Source: JBEKZQ01 sp049509675 (GTDB lineage: Bacteria; Planctomycetota; Planctomycetia; Pirellulales; Thermoguttaceae). From it: 10,235 bases of DNA. Below are positions 1-6,075 of this stretch, in pieces (positions within the stretch are counted from its first letter, which is position 1; each line of letters opens with the position of its first letter). Both the position numbers and the translations under genes were made by a program. The stretch is from contig JBEKZQ010000397.1 in assembly GCA_049509675.1 (NCBI GenBank), positions 1 to 10,235 on the forward strand, read 5' to 3'. Below the pieces are notes generated by a model, which was given only the letters and a program-made list of their open reading frames with translations, was not told where the DNA came from and searched no databases.

Positions 1-120
1 GGCCGGACCGGCCAGCGTCAGGGCGCTGGTGGTCATTCCAAGTGCCCCAGTGGTCACCGGCTCGGAGAAGGTCAGGTCGATGGTGGGCGACGTGCCCGCC
101 AGCGTTCCGCCGCCGGGCAG
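1..120 (-). repeat. Direct nucleotide repeat, copy 2 (in unit D)
   Basis: The partner of the repeat at 616-723. The extra 12 bases here encode the TGALGM loop in place of GV. The repeat may continue past the left edge. Confidence 0.85.
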
Positions 121-141
121 GCTCGTGCCGATGCAGGTCGG
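1..141 (-). other. Big_5/SbsA-like Ig domain, tandem unit D (cut by window edge)
   Basis: The N-terminal half of a further unit, with SLPGGGTLAGTSPTIDLTFS and EPVTTGALGMTTSALTLAGP before the edge. It is nearly identical to unit B, except for a four-residue difference in the loop after EPVT. The array probably continues beyond base 1. Confidence 0.75.
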
Positions 142-3100
142 CGGAGTGGCGACGGTGTAGCTCCAGGAAACAGGCGACAGGACCACGCCGCTGGCGTCCG
201 CAATGGGCGCGCCCAGGGTGACCGTCAAGGGGCCGCCCAGCAGCTTGCTGACCGCGAACTGGTACGTATTGTTGCCCAGGGAACTGACGGCGCCGACCGT
301 GGCCGAGGCGGCCGCCGGGCCGCTGAGCTTCAGGGCCGCAGCCGATACTCCGCTGACCGGGCCGCCGAATGCCACCACGATGTTCGTGCTCGTACCGGTG
401 ATTACCGAACCGGCGGTGGGAGTTCGGCTGGCGATGGCCGGCCCATTGGCATCGACCGTGGCCGACCAGGTCAGCGGCACAAACGCGTTGCCGTACAGGT
501 CTTGAATCGCCGAAGTCAACGTGAGTTTCAACGCGCCGTTGGTCAGGCCGGCCAATTGGAAGCGGTACGCGTTGCCGCCCAGGCTGCTGACACCGGTGAC
601 CGCGGCCGCGGCCGCGGCCGGACCGGCCAGCGTCAGGGCGCTGGTCGTCACTCCCGTCACCGGCTCGGAGAAGGTCAGGTCGATGGTGGGCGACGTGCCC
701 GCCAGCGTTCCCCCGCCGGGCAGCGAGGTGCTGATGATCGCCGGCGGGGAATCGTCGACGGTGTAGTTCCAGGTGATCGCCGGCACCGCCGTTCCCGACG
801 TGTCCTGAATCGGCGCGCCGGGCACCGAGGCTTCGAAGTACAGCGCTCCGCTGACCGTGTGCGTGACCGGCACTTGCCAGGTATTGCTGGTTCCCACCTC
901 GGCTGGCGTTCCGATGGTCGCCGGCACGCCGCTGGTCAGGAAGGCGGCAGCAGTCATGCTGGCGGCGTTAACCGGCCCGGAGAAGGTCAAGCTGAAAGTG
1001 GTGGTCGAGCCGCCCAGCACGCTGCCGTTAACCGGGCTGATGGCCGTCACGGTGGTCTGCGTGATGTTGTAGCTCACGGAGTTGTCGGTGCTGGTGGAAG
1101 CGGCGCAGGGGTTTCCGGCCAAGTCCTTTGCCGCGCCCGCCGCGACGGTCGCCACCAGGGTGCCTTGTCCGGACATGCCGTTGACCGCCACGTTGAAGGT
1201 CGTGCCGTTGTTGCCGACCGGGGTGATGATCTCGCTGAGCGCGCTATTGTTGAGCGTCGCGCCCGTAAATCCGGTCACTGCCCGGCTGAAGATCACGGTG
1301 AAGTTGATCGGGCCGTGCGTGGCGGGGTCGGACTGGGTGATGGCCTGGTTGATCGTGACGGCGGGCGCGGTGCGGTAGATCTGGTAACTGTCGTCGTGCG
1401 CCCCGGTGCCGATGAAATCGCCGGTCACGGGGATGCCCGCCATGTCGGTCACGGTGCCGTCGTCGTAGAAGTTCAAGTTGATCTTGGCATCGCCCGAGCC
1501 GGTGCTGGCGGCAACAATGTACTGGGAATAGTAGGTCACGCCGCCGGGACCAACCACGCCGCTGCCGGCGACGGGGGTGGGGACGAACACCGAGAGGATG
1601 CCGCCGCGGTCGGTGGCCGCGGTAAAGTCGCCGGCCTGCACGTTCGTGACCGGCACCGGTACATAAGCGCCGGCGCTGTTGATGGTGCCGAAACTGACCA
1701 GCCAGTGGACGATCGCGGCATTGGTCGGATTGGGGTCCATCCGCGTGATCATCGCGACCGACGGTCCGATGGCCGTGCCGTAGGCCACCGAGGCCGGGCC
1801 GGCCGCCAGGTTGGTATTGCCGGCCACGCCGGTGACCGCGCCGGCCAGGAGGTCGGCCGTCACCATCCCCGCGCCGGCCATGCCGGTGACGTACACGTCG
1901 TAGCTGACGCCCGTGTCGCCAGTGTCGGGAATCGGGGCGCCGATGGTCGCGACCAGGCCGCCCAGCGCTGTGCTCTGGGTCAGGTCGACTTCGCCGGCAT
2001 TGAAATTGACTGGCACCGCGAACCAGGCGACGAAGTGGATGGGCCAACTGTTGGTCGGGTTGGGCTGGCCCTTCGCCACAGTCAGGGTGGCCGGGAACTG
2101 GATGGCGACGGTGAAGGTGCCCAACGCCCCGGCCGCAACCGGGTTGGTGTTGACGTCGGTGACCTGGTTCGCCCGCATGGAGACGGTATAGATGCCTCCC
2201 GTGGCGAAGCTCCAGCCGCCGGCCGGCGCCGCGACCTGGTAGGTTGCCGCCACCGGCGAGCCGTTCGTGGTGGGGACGGTCGAGACCAGAGTGGCAAGCG
2301 CGCTGAAACCATTGGGGCAAGTCACCAGCAGATCGTTGCTGTCCATGCTGGCGACGTTCATCGCCTGGTCGTCGCTGTAGGTGACGACCAACGTGACCGG
2401 AGTGCTGCCCTGGCTGTTGATTGGGGCCACCGGGCTGAGCACCGCCGTGGGCGCGATGGAATCCTGGTTCCCGAAGTCCTCGCCGGTAACCGGCAGTTGC
2501 AATGAGGCGACGGTGACCATATAGGTTCCGCCGACGGGCGACATCTCCTGCCAGCCGGCCTGCACGGTCTCGCTGATCGTATACGTGCCCCCCGGCACCT
2601 GCAGGTCGTAGGCGCCGCCGGTTGCCGAGACGGTCGTGTACTGGTTCCCGCTGCTGGCGTCGGTGGCCGTGACGGTCCAGCCCGACAGGCCGGCGCTGTT
2701 TCGCGTGTTGAAGACCCGGCCCTCGATCTGGGCCGGCGGATCGGTGATGTTGACCTGGTAGTCTTCCACTTCGCCGTCGGTCGCTACGCCGGCGGGCCCC
2801 AGGACCTGATCGGTGCTGAGGCGGAAACGGGCCCAGACCGGTTGGCCGTACTTCGTAAGGTTGGCCGTAGTCGGCACCGTGAAGCTCACGTAATCGGTGC
2901 CCGGCTGTAGCGCCTGGTTTGCCAAGGAATTGCCATTGGCGTCGGTAATCGATAGCGGCAACTCCTCGGTGGTTTGCCAGATTCCATCGCCGTTCCAGTC
3001 GACCCAGCCGTACAAGTACGGTTGATACCCGGCAGGCGCGCCGACGGGATACGTGACCGTCACGGCCAGCGTGTCGGTCTGACCGCGAACCAGCGAGGCG

Positions 3101-6075
3101 CCGCTGAGAGAACTGCCGTTGAGCAGTACCCCGTCATCATCGCCGAAGGGCATGTTCGCCAGATGGGTTTCGCCGTCGGTTTCGGCGCTGATTTTCGTGC
3201 CCAGCTTGAGGCCTTGGGTCGCGTCCGGCTGGACCAACTGGTGGCGGGCCCCCGTGGGAAGCATGGTCGCATTGACCGTGATCGTGCTGCCCGGATTGGC
3301 CGGATCGGGCACTACGGCCAGCATCGGCGCGTCGCCGAAGTTGTAGGCGTAGTCCGACAGGTGCATCGGGTAATCTTCCACCTCGCCGTCGGTCGAGAGC
3401 CCGGTGGGCTGCAGGCCGCCGCTGACGCTGTAGCGGAAACGGGCCCAGGTATCGGCGTAGCCGACCGCGGGCAGATTGACCGTGGCGGGCACCTGGAATG
3501 TCAGCGTATTCACGCCGGCGTGGAGCTGATCGCCCCCGGCATTGGTGAACGTGATTTGATCCTTCACGGGATCCCAGGAATCGGTGGGGTTGCCGCTGGC
3601 ATCGGGCCAATCGATCCAACCCTGCAGCACGCCGGCCTCGGAGGCCACGACCGTCATGCTGACGATCTCGCTGGGGACCAGCGTTTGGGTGTTGAAGGTG
3701 ATGCCCTGTTGCTGGCTCGGTTGCGTTTGCGGGAAGGGGATCGCGTCGGCGGACGTGGATTCCACCGTGCCGGCCGGTCCCAGGTATTCGCCGGGGATGG
3801 CAATCGCTCGGGCGCCGTTGTCGGCCAAGAGGGTGGGATAGGTCTGCGTGCCGTTGTCGGGCGCGATGCCGAAGTTCCAGCCGGCCGACAGGGTGATCGT
3901 GAACCGCGTGGAGGCGTCGCTGCGATTGCCCTGCAACGGATTGCCGGACAGGTCGGTGATCGTGTTGGCCAGGATCACGGTATAGGTATGGCCGGCGTCC
4001 CAGATGCCGGAGGCGGGCAGGAGGTCGATGTCGTGGTTCGTGGCGTTGTAGTCGAAGAAGTAGTCCTGCCCTTGCACCATGGCAACGCCGTCGCGCAGGA
4101 GGGTGACGGCCGTGCCCACCACGGTCGTGTCGTCGACACCTGTGCCGGCGTCGGACAACTGGATGGTGAACTGGTGCAGTTGCGTCTGCCCGAGCAGAAG
4201 GATGTCGTTGTTGTTCGGATTCCAGTCGTACGAGCTGGGATCGGTGCTGTTATCCAGCGGTTGGATGACGGCAGCGGTCGGTCCGATGAAGTCGACGCGG
4301 TCGACGGCGCCGCGGTCGACGAAGACGTTCTGGCCCAGGCCGCTGCCGTTGTTATGCACGTTCGGGTCGTTGACGCGGGTTTCCCCGTACAGGTCCGCGG
4401 CGGGCGCCACGACCGGCGACGGGGGAATGCCCAGCGGCGTCCGCACCGCCGTCAGCGAGCCGACGCCGGTCCGGTCGGCCAGCCAGTTGAGCGAGGAGTC
4501 GATGATCTTCGAGAACTCGGCGGGAATGAAGTTGGGGTTGACCGGCGAGGGATTGAGGAACACTTTGTCGCTGGGCAAGAGATCGATGGGGTCGGCACCT
4601 TCGGACACGCCCACCGTGTTGACGCCGTTGCCCTGGTACGCCGACTCCATGACGACGGTCTCGCCGGCAGAACTGGCGTCGACGGCAATGCCCTGGGCGT
4701 AGTTGATCACCACGTTGTTCATGAGTGTGGCGGCGGCGGCGTTGTCGATCCTGATGCCCGTCGAATTGGCGTCCGACAGCCCGTTGCCGTACAGCGTGTT
4801 GTTGATCACTTCGACGTAGGGGACGACGGTCTGCGGGTTGGAGCGGGCCGTTGCGTTGCCGGAGATGTGGATGCCGCCGCCGGCGCCGGCCGAAACATTC
4901 TCGGTGACCTGGCTGTTGATGTTGATGAAGATGGCCACGGAGCCGCTGAGGATGATGTCGGGCGTGTTGGGCACCGCGGTGGCGGTGATGCCCAGGATGG
5001 ACTGCATCGAGTTGATGGCCACGATCATGTTGGCCGCCGTCTGGATCGCCGAATCGCCAATCGCAAAGCCGATCACTCCCGGGCCCGGCACCAGGAAGTT
5101 GCTGAAAGTGAAGGTGACGGTCTGGTTCTCGCCGATCAACTGGAAGGAATCGAATTCGTTGATCAACAAGCCGGCTGGGGCCACCAGTTCGGGCGCGTGA
5201 CCGCTGAAGGCCACGAGGTTGTTAATGAGCGTCACGCCGGGGACGGTATCTTGCCAGGTCCCGGCCAACAAGGGGGCCGGCGAGCTCGGGTCGTTGGCCG
5301 CGGTCAGGCTGTCCGGCGCGACCGTGATGCCATAGCCCCGGGCGTGCATGATCTGGTTGTCTTCGATCACGACCTGGCCTTGCGGATGCGCCACGTTCGT
5401 GTCGCCCAGGTTATCGAAGCCCGAGTCATCGGACTGCGCCGTGCCGAAGATCGTGACGACTACGCTGCCGATGATGTTGACGGCCGTGGCAGCCCCGAAC
5501 AGGTTGACCCGGGCGCTGTCGGTCGCGGCGCTAGCGCTGCTGTTGGACCAGGCCGTCACGTTGAACAGGCCGGAGACTTGCGACGCCTTGTTGATGGCGG
5601 CCACCATCAAGGCCGCGACCTGGCCCACGGTCTCCGTGCCGTTGAAACGGATGGGTATGTTGCCGGTCGTGGCGTCGAAGGCCGGTTCGTCCTGGTTGCG
5701 GTACTGGGCTACGAACTGGAAGGTGAGCTGCGTAATGCCGTCGCTGATCGAGAACGTGTCGCCCGTGTGGATGACGTTGCCCGCCGGAGCGATCAACGTG
5801 ATCGAGTCGTTCATGCGGTCCTCGACGTCGGCCGACGCATACAGCCCCGTGAGGCCGGGGGGCATCGGTGTCATCGGCACGGGGTAGATGCCGTACGGGC
5901 TGGCCTGGCGGACCTCCATCTGGTAATATCCGGCCGGGATCTTCTTGATCGGGTCGAACGCCAGTTTCGTGAAGGTCGGCGGGCGCGTTGGTGTACATCT
6001 GGCCGCGGCCGGCGAAACCCACGATGATGTCGTCGATGTAAAATCCTTCCTGGGCGTTCTTCTGCCCCGTGCCAT
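1..6075 (-). CDS. Giant secreted multidomain protein, 3' part (continues past left edge)
   Basis: This is the continuation of the same giant protein in the next frame. I checked the frame codon by codon and it has no stop from 6081 (after a TGA at 6082-6084) to base 1. The given end is the first in-frame ATG (6073-6075), which a gene caller might choose, but that ATG is not a real start. Authentic sequence begins near 5975 with TFTKLAFDPIKKIPAGYYQM, directly continuing the upstream protein. Domains in order: a hairpin-helix repeat, a parallel beta-helix interrupted by another repeat, a conserved DRGAVDRVDF linker, an SbsA-type Ig domain, two GEVED domains, an SdrD/Cna-B-like domain, then at least eight Ig-like domains, the last cut by the window edge. 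About 1,990 residues are visible. This order matches large exported Pirellulales proteins as I remember them. It is probably surface or matrix material. No C-terminal sorting signal is visible, because the end is outside the window. Confidence 0.9.
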   Translation of the reverse strand, partial: MARGRRTPRKDFTSTTSSWVSPAAARCTPTRPPTFTKLAFDPIKKIPAGYYQMEVRQASPYGIYPVPMTPMPPGLTGLYASADVEDRMNDSITLIAPAGNVIHTGDTFSISDGITQLTFQFVAQYRNQDEPAFDATTGNIPIRFNGTETVGQVAALMVAAINKASQVSGLFNVTAWSNSSASAATDSARVNLFGAATAVNIIGSVVVTIFGTAQSDDSGFDNLGDTNVAHPQGQVVIEDNQIMHARGYGITVAPDSLTAANDPSSPAPLLAGTWQDTVPGVTLINNLVAFSGHAPELVAPAGLLINEFDSFQLIGENQTVTFTFSNFLVPGPGVIGFAIGDSAIQTAANMIVAINSMQSILGITATAVPNTPDIILSGSVAIFININSQVTENVSAGAGGGIHISGNATARSNPQTVVPYVEVINNTLYGNGLSDANSTGIRIDNAAAATLMNNVVINYAQGIAVDASSAGETVVMESAYQGNGVNTVGVSEGADPIDLLPSDKVFLNPSPVNPNFIPAEFSKIIDSSLNWLADRTGVGSLTAVRTPLGIPPSPVVAPAADLYGETRVNDPNVHNNGSGLGQNVFVDRGAVDRVDFIGPTAAVIQPLDNSTDPSSYDWNPNNNDILLLGQTQLHQFTIQLSDAGTGVDDTTVVGTAVTLLRDGVAMVQGQDYFFDYNATNHDIDLLPASGIWDAGHTYTVILANTITDLSGNPLQGNRSDASTRFTITLSAGWNFGIAPDNGTQTYPTLLADNGARAIAIPGEYLGPAGTVESTSADAIPFPQTQPSQQQGITFNTQTLVPSEIVSMTVVASEAGVLQGWIDWPDASGNPTDSWDPVKDQITFTNAGGDQLHAGVNTLTFQVPATVNLPAVGYADTWARFRYSVSGGLQPTGLSTDGEVEDYPMHLSDYAYNFGDAPMLAVVPDPANPGSTITVNATMLPTGARHQLVQPDATQGLKLGTKISAETDGETHLANMPFGDDDGVLLNGSSLSGASLVRGQTDTLAVTVTYPVGAPAGYQPYLYGWVDWNGDGIWQTTEELPLSITDANGNSLANQALQPGTDYVSFTVPTTANLTKYGQPVWARFRLSTDQVLGPAGVATDGEVEDYQVNITDPPAQIEGRVFNTRNSAGLSGWTVTATDASSGNQYTTVSATGGAYDLQVPGGTYTISETVQAGWQEMSPVGGTYMVTVASLQLPVTGEDFGNQDSIAPTAVLSPVAPINSQGSTPVTLVVTYSDDQAMNVASMDSNDLLVTCPNGFSALATLVSTVPTTNGSPVAATYQVAAPAGGWSFATGGIYTVSMRANQVTDVNTNPVAAGALGTFTVAIQFPATLTVAKGQPNPTNSWPIHFVAWFAVPVNFNAGEVDLTQSTALGGLVATIGAPIPDTGDTGVSYDVYVTGMAGAGMVTADLLAGAVTGVAGNTNLAAGPASVAYGTAIGPSVAMITRMDPNPTNAAIVHWLVSFGTINSAGAYVPVPVTNVQAGDFTAATDRGGILSVFVPTPVAGSGVVGPGGVTYYSQYIVAASTGSGDAKINLNFYDDGTVTDMAGIPVTGDFIGTGAHDDSYQIYRTAPAVTINQAITQSDPATHGPINFTVIFSRAVTGFTGATLNNSALSEIITPVGNNGTTFNVAVNGMSGQGTLVATVAAGAAKDLAGNPCAASTSTDNSVSYNITQTTVTAISPVNGSVLGGSTTTFSLTFSGPVNAASMTAAAFLTSGVPATIGTPAEVGTSNTWQVPVTHTVSGALYFEASVPGAPIQDTSGTAVPAITWNYTVDDSPPAIISTSLPGGGTLAGTSPTIDLTFSEPVTGVTTSALTLAGPAAAAAAVTGVSSLGGNAYRFQLAGLTNGALKLTLTSAIQDLYGNAFVPLTWSATVDANGPAIASRTPTAGSVITGTSTNIVVAFGGPVSGVSAAALKLSGPAAASATVGAVSSLGNNTYQFAVSKLLGGPLTVTLGAPIADASGVVLSPVSWSYTVATPPTCIGTSLPGGGTLAGTSPTIDLTFSEPVTTGALGMTTSALTLAGPA
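142..441 (-). other. Big_5/SbsA-like Ig domain, tandem unit C
   Basis: It reads PAIASRTPTAGSVITGTSTN, IVVAFGGPVSGVSAAALKLS, SSLGNNTYQFAVSKLLGGPL and TVTLGAPIADASGVVLSPVS, ending WSYTV. It belongs to the same series but is clearly diverged from units B and D, which resemble each other closely on either side. The F-S-E-P-V box has become F-G-G-P-V. Confidence 0.7.
600..620 (-). repeat. GCGGCC hexanucleotide run encoding poly-Ala
   Basis: The sequence cgcggc is repeated about three times and encodes six consecutive Ala residues in unit B. The related unit C has Ala-Ala-Ala-Ser-Ala at the same place, so a slippage-driven expansion is plausible. Confidence 0.6.
616..723 (-). repeat. Direct nucleotide repeat, copy 1 (in unit B)
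   Basis: Bases 616-645 match 1-30 exactly over 30 bases, and 664-723 match 61-120 with one mismatch in 60 (a C/G difference). Between these blocks this copy is 12 bases shorter. Period about 603-615 bases, equal to two domains. DNA identity this high against diverged neighbouring units points to a recent duplication or gene conversion. Confidence 0.85.
748..1056 (-). other. Big_5/SbsA-like Ig domain, tandem unit A
   Basis: It opens with TTVTAISPVNGSVLGGSTTT, then FSLTFSGPVNAASM and TAAAFLTSGVPATIG, and ends with APIQDTSGTAVPAITWNYTV. The P-x-x-G-S-x-x-x-G-S/T-x-x-x-x-L-x-F-S-x-P-V opening is shared with the next three domains toward the C-terminus, so this starts a four-unit series of about 100 residues per unit, the last unit cut by the window edge. 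Confidence 0.7.
1057..1368 (-). other. Ig-like domain (P-x-P-T-x-x-x-P-I-x-F type), copy 2
   Basis: It reads APAVTINQAITQSDPATHGP, INFTVIFSRAVTGFTGATLN, NGTTFNVAVNGMSGQGTLVA and TVAAGAAKDLAGNPCAASTS, ending TDNSVSYNIT. This is a typical copy of a module that recurs in long tandem arrays. The single Cys in NPCAAST is unusual. Confidence 0.75.
1369..1760 (-). other. Ig-like domain (N-P-T-N-A type)
   Basis: It reads SVAMITRMDPNPTNAAIVHW, LVSFGTINSAGAYVPVPVTN and VTYYSQYIVAASTGSGDAKI, then NLNFYDDGTVTDMAGIPVTG and DFIGTGAHDDSYQIY. Its D-P-N-P-T-N-A opening and the D-D-x-x-V-x-D-x-A-G-x-P ending are those of a recurrent Ig-like module. A long loop in the middle has the sequence GILSVFVPTPVAGSG. 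Confidence 0.6.
1761..2100 (-). other. Ig-like domain (P-x-P-T-x-x-x-P-I-x-F type), copy 1
   Basis: It reads ATLTVAKGQPNPTNSWPIHF, VAWFAVPVNFNAGEVDLTQS, DTGVSYDVYVTGMAGAGMVT and ADLLAGAVTGVAGNTNL. The Q-x-N-P-T-x-x-x-P-I-x-F opening and the V-x-V-T-G-M-x-G-x-G-x-V-x-A-x-L-x-A-G-A core are shared with the domain at 1057-1368. The usual F-S-E-P-V box is changed to W-F-A-V-P-V. Confidence 0.65.
2101..2463 (-). other. Ig-like domain (D-x-x-A-P-T-A type)
   Basis: It opens with DSIAPTAVLSPVAP and continues with TPVTLVVTYSDDQAMNVASM, DSNDLLVTCPNGFSALATLV and AATYQVAAPAGGWSFATGGI, then YTVSMRANQVTDVNTNPVAA and GALGTFTVAI. The Y-S-D-D/N-x-A-x-N-V-A-S-x-D-S-x-D core with the N-Q-V-x-D-x-x-x-N-x-V end is a common Ig-like module in planctomycete and other giant exported proteins. 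Confidence 0.75.
2464..2739 (-). other. SdrD/Cna-B-like domain
   Basis: The domain runs PPAQIEGRVFNTRNSAGLSG, WTVTATDASSGNQYTTVSAT, GGAYDLQVPGGTYTISETVQ and AGWQEMSPVGGTYMVTV, ending EDFGNQ. The order I-x-G-x-V-F-N, G-x-x-G-W-T-V, G-x-Y-x-x-x-x-x-P-G-x-Y-x-I-x-E and G-W-x-x-x-x-P-x-G-x-Y is the SdrD_B/SpaA-like beta-sandwich, found as stalk units in surface proteins. The usual N-x-N-x-x-x-D-x-G-E insert is shortened to RNSAG. Lys-Asn isopeptide residues cannot be identified confidently. Confidence 0.8.
2746..3360 (-). other. GEVED domain, copy 2
   Basis: A full copy. It starts at DYAYNFGDAPM, continues with ARHQLVQPDATQGLKLGTKI, GDDDGVLLNG and YLYGWVDWNGDGIWQTTEEL, and ends with PVWARFRLSTDQVLG and ATDGEVEDYQVNI. 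The D-W-N-G-D-G loop fits a D-x-[ND]-x-D-G calcium-binding turn, and G-D-D-D-G also fits the family. It follows copy 1 directly, and both share the S/A-T-D-G-E-V-E-D-Y ending, consistent with tandem duplication. Confidence 0.9.
3361..3888 (-). other. GEVED domain, copy 1
   Basis: The hallmarks are GVLQGWIDWPDASGN, then AGVNTLTFQVPATVN, TWARFRYSVSG and finally PTGLSTDGEVEDYPM. GEVED domains are named for this last motif and are found in exported bacterial proteins, often near the C-terminus. The usual Asp-rich loop (D-x-N-x-D-G) is altered here to WPDASGNPTDSWDPV, so calcium binding may be weaker than in copy 2. The start of the domain (YPTLLADNGARAIAIPGEYL) carries the family's YPTL-x-x-x-x-G-A pattern. 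Confidence 0.85.
3889..4284 (-). other. SbsA/Big_5-type Ig-like domain
   Basis: The domain runs from GPTAAVIQPLDNSTD to STRFTITL. It includes QLHQFTIQLSDAGTGVDDTT, VTLLRDGVAMVQGQDYFFDY and HTYTVILANTITDLSGNPLQ. The last box (T-I-T-D-L-x-G-N-P-L) is the usual end of SbsA-type Ig domains, where an expected property is stated and the domain closes with D-x-x-G-N. The following SAGWNFGIAPDNG begins the first GEVED domain. Confidence 0.7.
4285..4560 (-). other. Conserved linker after the beta-helix
   Basis: This segment closes the beta-helix region: FIPAEFSKIIDSSLNWLADR, then TPLGIPPSPVVAPAADLYGE, TRVNDPNVHNNGSGLGQNVF and VDRGAVDRVDF. The order of a post-helix I-D-S-S box, an A-x-D-L-Y-G box and an F-x-D-R-G-A-V-D-R-V-D-F box is one I recall as recurrent in Pirellulales proteins, where it always leads into an Ig-like domain. 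Its role is unknown. Confidence 0.55.
4561..4920 (-). other. Parallel beta-helix, second part
   Basis: Further coils are VTENVSAGAGGGIHISGNAT, PYVEVINNTLYGNGLSDANS, TGIRIDNAAAATLMNNVVIN and YAQGIAVDASSAGETVVMES. The regular V-x-x-N-T-x-Y-G, G-I-x-I-x-N, M-x-N-N-V-V and G-I-x-V pattern, with a period of roughly 22 to 25 residues, is typical of right-handed parallel beta-helices of the NosD/PbH1 kind. Confidence 0.75.
4921..5169 (-). repeat. Hairpin-helix repeat, copy 9 (inside the beta-helix)
   Basis: The hairpin is FDSFQLIGENQTVTFTFS, the helix is SAIQTAANMIVAINSMQS and the closing strands are LGITATAVPNTPDIILSG with SVAIFI. It sits between coils of the beta-helix, so it must protrude as a separate subdomain or replace a turn. 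Confidence 0.6.
5170..5400 (-). other. Parallel beta-helix, first part
   Basis: Coils of a right-handed parallel beta-helix (pectate-lyase-like/PbH1) are visible as GQVVIEDNQIMHARGYGITV and, after a loop, TVPGVTLINNLVAFSGHAPE. The spaced N-N/N-Q ladder and the short V-x-I-x-x-N strands support this. The helix is interrupted by repeat copy 9 and resumes at 4920. In planctomycete proteins such helices are part of large exported proteins. No lyase catalytic residues were recognised. Confidence 0.6.
5488..5772 (-). repeat. Hairpin-helix repeat, copy 8
   Basis: The first copy after the frameshift. The hairpin is TGDTFSISDGITQLTFQF, the linker QYRNQDEPAFDATTGNIPIR is charged, the helix is TVGQVAALMVAAINKASQVS and the closing strands are GLFNVTAWSNSSAS and ARVNLFGAA. 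Between the frameshift and this copy is a strand-rich segment, IPAGYYQMEVRQASPYGIYP. Confidence 0.65.

Larger units (their letters stand above)
442..747 (-). other. Big_5/SbsA-like Ig domain, tandem unit B
   Basis: Its key segments are SLPGGGTLAGTSPTIDLTFS, EPVTGVTTSALTLAGP, SSLGGNAYRFQLAGLTNGAL and KLTLTSAIQDLYGNAFVPLT. A run of six Ala follows LAGP and is encoded by a GC-rich hexanucleotide repeat at 600-620. The domain is nearly identical at the DNA level to unit D (see the direct repeat). Confidence 0.75.

Noticed and set aside
1..723. CRISPR array or mobile-element repeats
   Set aside because: The repeats are coding, in frame, about 600 bases apart and belong to Ig-like domains; there are no spacers of constant length and no transposase.
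1244..2320. A minus-strand open frame of 358 codons
   Set aside because: It lies in another frame inside the Ig-like domains, and its Arg/His/Pro-rich product has no recognisable fold.
502..2505. A plus-strand open frame of 667 codons
   Set aside because: Again the antisense mirror of the minus-strand Ig and SdrD-type domains, in the same codon register, with Arg/Gly/His-rich low-complexity product.
4561..5400. Pectate lyase or other polysaccharide-degrading enzyme
   Set aside because: The fold pattern is a beta-helix, but no catalytic motif of a lyase or glycosidase family was recognised.
5972..5986. Programmed +1 frameshift site
   Set aside because: No slippery codon next to a stop and no evident stimulatory element was seen; the shift is better explained by an indel or an assembly error.
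2974..6027. A plus-strand open frame of 1,017 codons
   Set aside because: It is the exact codon-register antisense of the minus-strand gene. The product is Arg/Gly/His/Val-rich with no domain, and it is open only because the real gene rarely uses CTA, TTA and TCA codons.
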